Assembly: GCA_018350325.1 (NCBI GenBank)
Contig: JAEVLN010000006.1
Span: forward strand, 3,334,419-3,398,418
Length of the DNA: 64,000 bases
Direction of reading: 5' to 3'
DNA from: Globodera rostochiensis
Taxonomy: Eukaryota; Nematoda; Chromadorea; Rhabditida; Heteroderidae
A program made the position numbers and the translations under genes. Below the pieces are notes generated by a model. It did no database searches. It was not told the DNA's origin and saw nothing but the letters and a program-made list of their open reading frames with translations. Of the stretch, positions 44,401 to 52,835 are shown one piece after another. Position 1 is the first letter of the stretch. Every line of letters begins with the position of its first letter.

Positions 44401-45879
44401 GTTCCAGCGGGATTTCCGCAAAAAAATTCAAAAACCCCTATTTTAAGATATTCCGCACCTAAAATCCCAGCCTCATTGATAAACCGTGTTCCTACTAAGC
44501 TTTTATTATATTTATCGCGATTATCGAAATTCGAGAAATATTCTATTGTTTATCGATCGAATTCAGTATTTCGATAACGATAAGTTACCGAAATATCGTA
44601 TCGTTTTCGATCAAAGCCGTTTGCCAAACACTATTGTCAATTGAATTTTACTTAATTTTTTTTATTTTGCTAATTTTGTTTTAATTAATAAAAATATTTG
44701 TTTTAATTTCAAATAATTTTACCGTCCAAATCGCTTTCCATACGTTTAGGCCTGGATTCATCCGATGATTGTTTTGCCCTTTTCTTACCGAATTTTTCGT
44801 TATCAAATTCAGCACTTTGGCTTTGTTCATTTTTCAATTCGTTGCTCGCTATTGTCTTTTTCATGGTCATTGGACGAGTTAAACTTTCATGACTCATCGA
44901 GTTGCCCATTTCTTGTGTTTTGTCACCAGCTTTTATCATTATGCTTCGATCCGATACTTCGATTCTTCTGGGTGATTTTTTCTGGTCCGTTTTCACTTCA
45001 TAGAGTGCGCTATCTAAAATCAGGAATTTGAATAATGTGAATATATTATTTTTTGTCAAAATTTACCATTTGCATCGCTTTCGGTTCGAGCAAATCCTGC
45101 TTCATTCGATGCATCACGACTCACTAATTCTTTAGAACTTGATTTTTTATTGCCACGATTTTCTCCAATATTCTCTTTACGTTCATTCACATTTTCTTTT
45201 ATTGCATTTGTCTTGTCCACGATTTTTGGACGTGTTTGAGCTTCATGATTCACCTCATCGCTTACTTCTCGAGTTTTGTCTCCAGTTTTTACCATTATGC
45301 TTCGGTCCGACACTGCAATTCTTCTGGGTGTTTTTGTTTCAGCATACTCATTGTTGCCTTAAAAATAACGAAATTGCATTCTATTTATAATAAAAAATGA
45401 ATTATAAGTTATTCATTACAAACAATATTTTTGAAAAGTCGCAAACCATCATTCTCATAGCTTAACGATTTTGGTTTTTCTTCCTCACGTTCTTTGTCAT
45501 TCAATTCCCTTTCCTTATTCTCACCGGTGCGTTTAACCAATTTTTGCACAATTTTATTTTGAATTTTCTTTTTACCACGATTCCATTCAATATGGCTAGA
45601 ATCATGATGTTCGTCGTCCTCATTTGTCACCTTTCCAGCAGCAATCTCAATTCTCCTGGGCGATATTTTCTGAATTTTTGCTCTACTTGATGGGCTTTGC
45701 ACTAAAAATGATATTAAAAAAAATTAATCAAAATTTGAATATTTAGATACCTTTCACACCCCCATTATTGCTTATTTTCGAATGCTCTTTTTTGGCTTTC
45801 AATTTGCTTTCATTATGCCTAGTTTTCCTCTCTTCTTTTCCAATGGCGTTTCGTCTTTTAGAAGAACCCTTTTCTTGGT
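41401..45879 (-). CDS. Lys/Ser/Glu-rich repeat protein, array of phase-1 exons (5' start unresolved)
   Basis: Coding exons run from an acceptor at 45879 to TAG at 41401. The encoded protein is highly charged and low in hydrophobics. Four exons repeat one motif: KISPRRIEI, KTPRRIAVSDRSIMV, KSPRRIEVSDRSIMI and KTPKRIEISDRSLIV, each followed by 60-90 charged residues. Later parts read EIFQKDSIPEISRQISLPGD, EENDREKKSTNSKRENK and end NYENNESNSDENRK. All joins but one keep phase 1, so exons can be skipped or duplicated without frameshift. No in-frame ATG opens the first exon. It follows the chorismate mutase stop by only 100 bp, and its entry phase matches exons of that gene. It is therefore probably the 3' part of the same transcription unit or an operon partner. 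The exon at 43626-43414 lacks a good acceptor in phase because a hAT element abuts it. Disordered protein likely; function unknown. Confidence 0.65.
43628..44633. mobile_element. hAT-like element (cgataat words) abutting an exon
   Basis: Inverted ends tagtgttcggca and tgccaaacacta, with flanking 8-mers ttgtcaac (43620-43627) and ttgtcaat (44634-44641) matching at 7 of 8. Outer zones iterate cgataattcgataa and atcgatc. The interior contains a nested element (43873-44168) and a GC-core relic at about 44297. It lies directly upstream of the exon ending near 43626. Confidence 0.8.
43873..44168. mobile_element. Nested hAT-like element (tattgac words)
   Basis: Inverted termini tagagacgagattt and aaatctcgtctcta. 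Flanking 8-mers cttataac and gtgataac match at 6 of 8. The interior iterates atattgac and tattgacta. Inserted inside the element 43628-44633. Confidence 0.75.
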
Positions 45880-45978
45880 CTAAATGGAAATAATCATTTA
45901 AATTATTTTGGAAACTGATTTTTCTAAAATAAATTCTTAAAAAATTTGATATTTTAATCCTCAATGTTTTCCTTAAAG

Positions 45979-47582
45979 CTAGCCTTTATTAATGATTTGT
46001 CCTGCATGTGTAGTCTCTTTGTCACAAATTCCTTTGACTGCTCTTTCCATGGCCGACGTGCCATTCGGCTCCAAATCCCTGGCGCGTAAATTACCCAGCG
46101 ATTCCAACACTTTTTCAACATTTTTAATACAATTTTTATCATTATATAACTGATGTCCGGCATCAACTAATGGAATAAGTGCTAAAATCAGCGCATTTGT
46201 CACAGATGACATTTTTGGACGAATTTCTTTCTCCAAATCAGGCACATATTTAGATTCGAACGAGTGATCAGATTCCCATCGTGTGATATAACCTTGCTAA
46301 AAAATAAATTTATGGTTTATTTAAAGAATTTAAAAAATTTTGACTTATATAAACCACCTGAATCATTTTGTTGGCTTCCATTTGAGCCAAGAGGAAATTT
46401 ACGGCAAATTCGGCGTCAATGCCAGCCGCATTGGCTTGGTTGCCCACACTTTTCAACACGGACGCCTCCAGTTCAGGATTTTCGATTGGAATGTTGTGCG
46501 CAAATTTGTAGAGGGCCACCTCATGCGCGAACAACAAGCGATCATTGATCAGCTGGATTGCGTGCTGAAGCGAAGAGCCTGCAATTTAATTAAAACTCAA
46601 ATCAATACTCTCTTAATGAGTTCTTGTCCAATTTTTTCCCCACAAACTTACCCATGTCAACACTGCAGCACATCACATTGTTTGCGGTTACAAAAGCGCC
46701 GACATGCTCCCCGTCCGGATGCATCCCTTTGTCGGCATGCCTTGGCGAATGGTGCTGATGCGTCTCGCCCCCAGTTGGCTCCTCCACCAGTGTGTGCAGG
46801 TTTGTGTTAATGAACTTTTTCAGGTGCAAGCAGTCCATCTTGCGCATTGGAAATTTGTTCTCATGACATTGACCATTCTTAGTACTCACTGACAAATAAA
46901 AAAATATACTAACAAAAAAAAGAAATTGAATTTCTTTTATAACTAAACATAAATTTAAAAATTTCTTTATTTAAACGATCCAAAAATTAGTTTTTACTTT
47001 CGATACAATGGTTGACGTAATGGCGACCTCGCTCTTCGCAACTTTGAAGACTTGATTGTTTGTTCTTAGCAAAATGTTGTTTTTTTGACTGTTTGCTCTC
47101 TAAAAAAATGTAACGACTCTTTTTTATAAATATTTATCTATTTAATATTTTTGGTTACTAGCAAGAAACGCATTTAAAAATGGCCTAAAAGAACTTAAGA
47201 TCGCAATTTTTTGTTTTGAATAGTTTAATATTTTTTTAAAGTTTAACACTAAAATTCAAATGATTTTGCCTTTTTTGTTGGGCGAATGAGCTATGTGCCG
47301 TTTCGTTTTGCCACTTTTACTCAATTCGTCACCAGAATGTTTCTCATGAATGCTGTTGTTTTCATGGGCTTTGGACTGTGGGTGGTGTTTACGGGGTTTG
47401 ACGTGCTTATGGTCTTCATGAGCTTTTGTGTGTTTTAGATGGAGATTTCTGTGTGCTCGACCATCCCGTTTAGGTGAGTGCTTTTCAGCACAGAATGCCA
47501 AATTGGCAAAAAAAAAGAGAATAATAAGCAGTCGTAAGACATATACGAACTTTATCATCGGAATCTTTTTAAATATTTTCAA
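45979..47582 (-). CDS. Secreted chorismate mutase (AroQ type), putative plant-parasitism effector
   Basis: Five exons (47321-47582, 46998-47099, 46652-46888, 46358-46578, 45979-46296) join to exactly 380 codons, giving 379 residues. Residues 1 to about 32 form a signal peptide (LRLLIILFFFANLAFC). About 33-120 is a His/Lys-rich tract (HLKHTKAHEDHKHVKPRKHH). About 115-200 is a Cys-containing module (CEERGRHYVNHC, GQCHENKFPMRKMDCLHLKK, NNVMCCSVDMG). 201-379 is the all-helical AroQ domain: LINDRLLFAHEVALYKFAHN, PIENPELEASVL, FLLAQMEANKMIQ, ITRWES, with Cys in NDKNC and GIC placed like the disulphide of secreted AroQ enzymes. The enzyme turns chorismate into prephenate; secreted forms in plant-parasitic nematodes act in the host cell and are thought to come from bacterial transfer. 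One active-site Arg position appears to be Leu. The His-rich extension is unusual. Confidence 0.9.
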
Positions 47583-48276
47583 ATATTGTTAGACTTCGAT
47601 AGTCTTAATTTTAAATAAATAATTTTAAAATGTTTTAAATTTCTTTTCTATTATAAAAACATAACCTATGATATCATAAATAGATAATTTTAAAAAATCT
47701 TTTTCTATTTTATATGTACATATAAAATTATTATATATAAAATATATAACTGTGAGTAGTAAGATATTTGTTAAATGCCACGCAAAAAAGATGTGGATAA
47801 GACCGGCGACGTAATGCCAGCCACTATTGATTAAAGCATTGATTCAAAATTCTGAAAACATTGGTATTGTATAATAATATGAGGAAATAAATGAAGAGAT
47901 GATGATGTAAATGGAGTTGGATACGTAAATTTAAAAAATAAATTTATTTAAATTACGCACTTTGACTACGTAAAATTGCTTTACCAATCAAGTTTAAAGA
48001 AAACAATTAATTTCGAAGATGCTTAAATTATGTAGATATTAAGTTTGACAGGGCAAATAAAAATATAGAAGTATGTATCACGGATGTGAATCGCTATCGC
48101 ACGGGACCCTTTTGGTCGGAATTTCTGGGGGACTAAAAAATTCATAAAAATTATTTTATAATCTTTTGAGCTACAAATAATCAGAATAGGTGCAGAATGA
48201 TCTCAGGAACCTTGGATCCGGACTCCCCTGCATATGTTGAAAGGGTCTTCTGGGTCGGAGAAGGTGGGAGCATATT
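47583..48276. other. Upstream region of the chorismate mutase gene
   Basis: AT-rich promoter-side sequence. A tiny open frame at 47775-47834 (MPRKKDVDKTGDVMPATID) has coding-like composition but no support. Satellite sequence begins at about 48277. Confidence 0.45.
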
Positions 48277-48414
48277 AAGGCCCATCCTAACAAATTAGAG
48301 CAAGCCGAGCGCCATTCTTCATATTTGTCTGACACAAAAATGTTTACATATACGTGCTCAGCTCGAGGGAAGCAATCGAACGGTATAAAGAATGCTGAAA
48401 TAATATAAGTTTTA
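48277..48414 (+). repeat. Left satellite monomer split by the Maverick-like insertion
   Basis: Same unit as the array after 55267 (aaggcccatcctaacaaatt to gaatgctgaaataatat). It ends at the 6-bp target duplication, showing that the element landed inside the array near its edge. Confidence 0.9.
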
Positions 48415-48420
48415 GGGGTC
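48415..48420 (+). repeat. Left 6-bp target site duplication (ggggtc)
   Basis: Identical to 55267-55272. In intact satellite units this hexamer occurs once (aaggggtctaaca), which confirms it as the duplicated target. Confidence 0.9.
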
Positions 48421-48939
48421 AGCAGTTATTGACGAAGAATCCCGTTCCAAATTTCTCGGCCCGTCAACCCTATCCCCTTCCCTCCCTCCCGACCCCACCC
48501 CCCCTTTCCGTGCACACCCCTTCCCTCCCTCCCGGAAAGCCAACTGAGCGCCAGACGTTTATGAAGAAAACGACATCTCCACCCGCTCCTCCCTCTTATC
48601 GTATTGAGATATTAATGGCGAAAACATAAAAGGAATTTTATATAATCAGGAACTTGTAAGGGTTTCAGAAGACCCCAGACTTGCGGAAATATTAAAAACG
48701 CGAGTTCGTAAAGGGGTCAAAGAACATTTTGTTCGGTGGTTGGTAGACACAAACAAACCAAACAGTTGGGTAAAAGATTCGGATTTTGAAAAGAAATAGA
48801 ATGGGGTTTATTCCATATCGAAGAGGATATCTCAAAAAGTGAATGCCTATTAAGAAAAAAGGTGAATGATAAACCAATTTATGGTTTATAAGGAAGGTCA
48901 AAGGATGAGATGCCCAAGAATGACAAACAGTACGACAAT

Positions 48940-49440
48940 GTATCACGATTATGACAAACAGTAACGACGTGAAAAGTGTGACTATAATAGGACCTTATAA
49001 AGACTCTTGTATGATTAAGTATGACTATTATGAGCCTGTTATGACAATTATATGACAAAACAATGACTATGGTATGCCTATTGTATGACCAAGTATGACA
49101 AATGATGACTGTGACATGAGAAGATGACCAGGTGATGACTATATGACTATGACATGACTAGTGTATGACAATACGATACCACGGTATGACAAAATATTAC
49201 TATGATATGACATATTATTAGTATTACAAGACAAAGTATGACTAGTATTACAAATGGACGATCAAGGGAAGACAAATTAAGACTCGGTTATGACTATCAC
49301 CCGAAAAATGGCGATTATGACTATGACATGACAAATATATGACAAACAGCATGCCAAAATATAACATACGCATGATATGACAAAAGATGACAATAATTGA
49401 CAATAACGACTATGTTGATGGAGTGCTAATGACGATTAGT
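48940..49440 (+). repeat. Irregular tatgac/atgacaa word field
   Basis: Dozens of tatgac, atgacaa and gactatgac words at irregular spacing, mirrored in the right arm at about 54250-54760. Not a clean tandem repeat; possibly a clustered protein-binding field of the element. Confidence 0.7.
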
Positions 49441-50219
49441 AATGATGCATATGATAGGGTATAATGATTAAAATGCCGTATGACGATGGGGAAAAAATGA
49501 GGGCAAAAATATATCGTATTATGACTACGAATATGCTTTTGATGTGACAAATAAATATTAAGTAAAATTCTCTCTTGGTAACAATGCTATCAAAAGATGT
49601 GGCGTCACTTCCGACCACAACCCATTACAAATGGGGCCAAAGGAGTATCCTTTCCAACCCAACCGCCCGGCGAAGGTCCATCAAGAGGTCTACAAAACCT
49701 ATCTAGTCTGTGAATTTGCATCTGTTTTATACAAATGATATATCATTTGAAAGAGGAGATTTTTCTGCACAGAATTACTTCGCAAATATTTTTTTAAAGA
49801 CCAATGAACGATACTATGTGCTCATAGTGTAATAAGGCTATTGGTACTGAAAAATACAAGTTCAAAGTAATCCATTAATTTAACCGAGATCCAAGCCTAA
49901 TGGATGTTTTTTCTACAAAAAATGCCCTGATTACACAAACCACCAACCAAAAGCTTAATCAAATGGTCCCCCAAAACCTATTGGGCCCATTGCCAAATCC
50001 AAAATTCAACTTTTTCCCCCCCCCCGTCCCTCAAGGTCATTTCGGCACCTGTCAATCAAACTTTTTCTCCGTGCACCAAAAATTTCATCTGACCGATTAC
50101 CTGTCAATCAAACTTTTCTCCGCTTAAAATTTGCAACAAAGATTTCGACAGATTACCAATCGATTTCATTTTCGTGACATGTTAAATAAGGTTCGAAATA
50201 AGGGGTAGCGTGCGCGGAT

Positions 50220-50340
50220 AAATATTTAAAAGGTGAAACGCAAATGGGGAAAAGAGGTGAAAACTAAACAGGTGAAATGTGAACACAAAATAGGTGAAAA
50301 AAGGTGAAATCAGGTGTAATTTCACCTAAACGATATAGGG
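50220..50340 (+). repeat. ggtgaaa word cluster
   Basis: About eight aggtgaaa/ggtgaaat words in 120 bp, ending tttcacctaaac. Mirrored at 53335-53440, with a third, diverged copy in the unique centre (about 52365-52445). Confidence 0.75.
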
Positions 50341-50841
50341 CACGTGTTTACGGAGGGAGGGGGGTGATAAAATAAGAGGATGGGGGCGCTGGTTAAAAAC
50401 CAAACCCTATCGGGCCTTTTGCCAAATCTAAAATACGTACCCGCCACATTTTCAAGGCCATGTCGCCGAGTGAAAAATATGAGAAGAAGGTCAGAAATTT
50501 GAGAAACTTTATCAGAATTATGAGAAGCTGATCGGAAAAATTGAATTAGGACAGAAACTGATGGTCAAAGGAGAATAGAATGACCAATATGAAAAACGTG
50601 GATATGAGAATAAGAGAAAAAAGTGCAAACTGTACGAAATTCAACATCGTTGAAAAAAATATAAAAGCAAATCCAAATCACAGAAAAAGGAAACATGTAC
50701 GAATTTAGCCCTCAAGTAAGGGAGAATACAGTATTTCTGAAAAAGATAGCCTCTAACCGTTCAGATCGAAAGAAGAACGATTAATCGAGTCTGCAACTAC
50801 CGACCAAATTTTGGCAATTGTTGAAATTTGTGTAAACATTT

Positions 50842-51045
50842 TTGAGTTTTAATTTCAAACTTAATAAAAGCCAAAAACAAAAACTTATCCAGTACGCAGA
50901 TTTTTATCGGGCTATTGCCAGATCACGTTCGGAAAAGGCAGCAAGAAAAGAAATACAGCAGGGAAGCGGAATAGCGCTAGGAGCACTCATAATCCCAGTT
51001 CTTAGCGTTCTAGCTCAACATTTGTTAGAAAAAATCATATCATGA
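50842..51045 (+). CDS. Small basic protein with hydrophobic C-terminus (element ORF 1)
   Basis: 67 codons opening at TTG (no ATG in frame), so the true start may be upstream through an intron or lost. The N-terminal half is basic (KLNKSQKQKLIQ, ARSRSEKAARKEI). The C-terminal half is a Gly/Ala-led hydrophobic helix (GIALGALIIPVLSVLAQ). Small proteins of this build, compared to adenovirus pX, are known from Maverick and adintovirus elements; that link is by recall. Its stop overlaps the next ATG as ATGA, as in compact viral gene clusters. An internally deleted copy lies in the right arm. Confidence 0.55.
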   Translation: MSFNFKLNKSQKQKLIQYADFYRAIARSRSEKAARKEIQQGSGIALGALIIPVLSVLAQHLLEKIIS

Positions 51046-51920
51046 AATTTGCAAAGAAAACGATAATGGTCCCAGAAGCGGAATACCATTCGTTATTAAA
51101 CGCGTTCAGGGGCGGAGATTATCTGCAAAATGAAAAAGCCTTATTAGATGCAAAGATTATGCAAAATTTAGAAGATCCAACAATAAGTGAAGATCTTAAA
51201 GCGAGTAGACATAGTTGGCTTTATAAGGAGCGAAGAATGATAAAAAGAATGGTTGATAATAGACCGCAAAGAGTTGTGATTGTTAACCAAAATGCGGCAC
51301 CTAATGTTGCACCATATTTGGGGGTTAGTCAGCCGAATAGCCAGGCAACCGAGGAGCCAAGAAAATTCATAGTGCCTACAAAAAGGCTCAGAAGGGAAGA
51401 AAACGAAAGTGAGGAAGTTGATAAAAACTTGATAGATGAAAACATGAGGGAGGTGATTCAATCTTCGTCAAATGAAGAAGAACCCCCATTCGAAATACAC
51501 TCCCCAGTTTCTTCCGAAACATCGTCGATTTTTAAAACACCCGAAAAATTGCGCCCTACTACGATCATTCACCCCAACTTATTAGGAGATCTTTTTAATT
51601 ATGTATCTAAAAACAAAGATACATTTAAAATAACAGCAAGAGGGAAAGTTCAGTCTAATAAAAACCTGCCAATTGATGATAGCAATTATAAGAACGTCTT
51701 GAAATATCTCGCAGGAGAAGAGAGGGACACACCCCGGGGAGCAAAATTTCGAAAGGATAGGCTCTTAAAAGACGCGAAAATACGAGAAATGGTTGACAAG
51801 TCAAGCGCCATGTGGGGAAAAGGTACAAAAATTTTTATAAAAAACAACCCTATAAAAAATACCGGCACGCTACAGCAGATGAAAAAATCGTTTAAGCCTA
51901 CATTATGGGCAAGGCTATAG
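51042..51920 (+). CDS. Uncharacterised Maverick-type protein (element ORF 2)
   Basis: Intact 292-codon frame without introns. The N-terminus (KKTIMVPEAEYHSLL) and the following charged region (ERRMIKRMVDNRPQRVVIVN) are followed by an acidic linker. A conserved-looking C-terminal domain then follows (LLGDLFNYVSKNKDTFKI, NLPIDDSNYKNVLKYLAG, RGAKFRKDRLLKDAKIREM). This arrangement resembles a minor, non-capsid protein recurrent in Maverick/adintovirus-like elements of animals; I know no established function. Only its first 25 or so codons lie in the inverted repeat. The open frame suggests recent activity or constraint. Confidence 0.65.
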   Translation: MKFAKKTIMVPEAEYHSLLNAFRGGDYLQNEKALLDAKIMQNLEDPTISEDLKASRHSWLYKERRMIKRMVDNRPQRVVIVNQNAAPNVAPYLGVSQPNSQATEEPRKFIVPTKRLRREENESEEVDKNLIDENMREVIQSSSNEEEPPFEIHSPVSSETSSIFKTPEKLRPTTIIHPNLLGDLFNYVSKNKDTFKITARGKVQSNKNLPIDDSNYKNVLKYLAGEERDTPRGAKFRKDRLLKDAKIREMVDKSSAMWGKGTKIFIKNNPIKNTGTLQQMKKSFKPTLWARL

Positions 51921-52092
51921 ATTAATATGATATTGCCGTAAGTTATTGCGCTCATAAATCCGGCAAAAGAAGGGAATATTTAACAGAAAAAATTATAAAC
52001 CCGGGTATGAAAAGAGATAAAGATCATCTCGTTAGGGGCAGGATATTCTGATAACTTTAATATTTGGAATAAAGATTACGATCTTGTGTGAA

Positions 52093-52290
52093 TTAATTCA
52101 ACTCGTTTTCTATTTGCAATAAAATTGGGTCTGGGGTGTGATTGTGGTTTCGCGTAAGAATAAATTTTTCATCCCTTTCGAACCCCCACCCCTCACAACC
52201 ATATCTAAAACATTCACATCGCCACCAAGTCTTGAATTTTCCTGACTTATGCTTATAATAACGATAACCATCGCAAAATTTCCCCTTCAC
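52093..52290 (-). CDS. FLYWCH-type zinc finger fragment
   Basis: Frame of 65 codons opening at GTG. It shows the FLYWCH pattern: YRYYKHKSGKFKTWWRC, a second Cys in FRYGC, then HNHTPD. FLYWCH fingers bind DNA and are common in transposon-derived proteins. No ATG and no extension were found, so it is probably an exon or relic within the element's unique centre. Confidence 0.6.
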   Translation of the reverse strand: MKGKFCDGYRYYKHKSGKFKTWWRCECFRYGCEGWGFERDEKFILTRNHNHTPDPILLQIENELN

Positions 52291-52631
52291 ATCTTTTATG
52301 TGTTTAATTTGGGCATTTTTTATTTTGCATATACCCCCCTAAAACGCATACCCTATATACTTTTAGGTGAACTTTCACCCGATTACACCTCTTTTCACCT
52401 ATTTTGTGTTCACCTTTTTCACCTATTTGCATTTCACCTTTTTACCCGGCTGTGTTTAACCCGCATTATCTTTTTGACACGTCGACGCCGGCCATACGCG
52501 TTTAGGTTAACCTAGAGGAAGTCCGAAACCAATGAAGGGACCCCGCTGGCTAGTTCCAAACAGCTAGGTTGAACGCGGAAAATGTCGCGTATAAAACCTG
52601 TCTGCCCCATACCGCCGGGGTAAGCATATAA

Positions 52632-52835
52632 TCTCCGCCCCTGAACGCGTTTAATAACGAATGGTATTCCGCTTCTGGGACCATTATCGTTTTCTTTGCA
52701 AATTTCATGATATGATTTTTTCTAACAAATGTTGAGCTAGAACGCTTAGAACTGGGATTATGAGTGCTCCTAGCTGGATAAGTTTTTGTTTTTGGCTTTT
52801 ATTAAGTTTGAAATTAAAACTCAAAATGTTTACAC
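52632..52835 (-). pseudogene. Internally deleted copy of ORF 1 and the start of ORF 2 in the right arm
   Basis: Minus-strand sequence matches 50842-51121 but lacks about 87 bases (the segment at 50893-50979). The basic part of ORF 1 is therefore lost and only the hydrophobic end and first ORF 2 codons remain. The match stops at about 52632, marking the inner edge of the arm. Confidence 0.8.

Larger units (their letters stand above)
48421..51121 (+). repeat. Left arm of the giant terminal inverted repeat
   Basis: Reverse-complementary to 52632-55266. It contains a purine/pyrimidine-skewed end (cccttccctccctcccg), the tatgac field and the ggtgaaa field. It also holds a complete 67-codon frame and the first codons of the next one. 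It lacks about 110 bp that the right arm has near 53455-53565. Confidence 0.85.

Noticed and set aside
46264..46892. Long + strand frames across the chorismate mutase exons
   Set aside because: Antisense shadows of well-supported coding exons on the minus strand.
45979..47582. Bacterial contamination as the source of chorismate mutase
   Set aside because: The gene has four introns in phase, a eukaryotic signal peptide and nematode neighbours on both sides; ancient transfer fits better.
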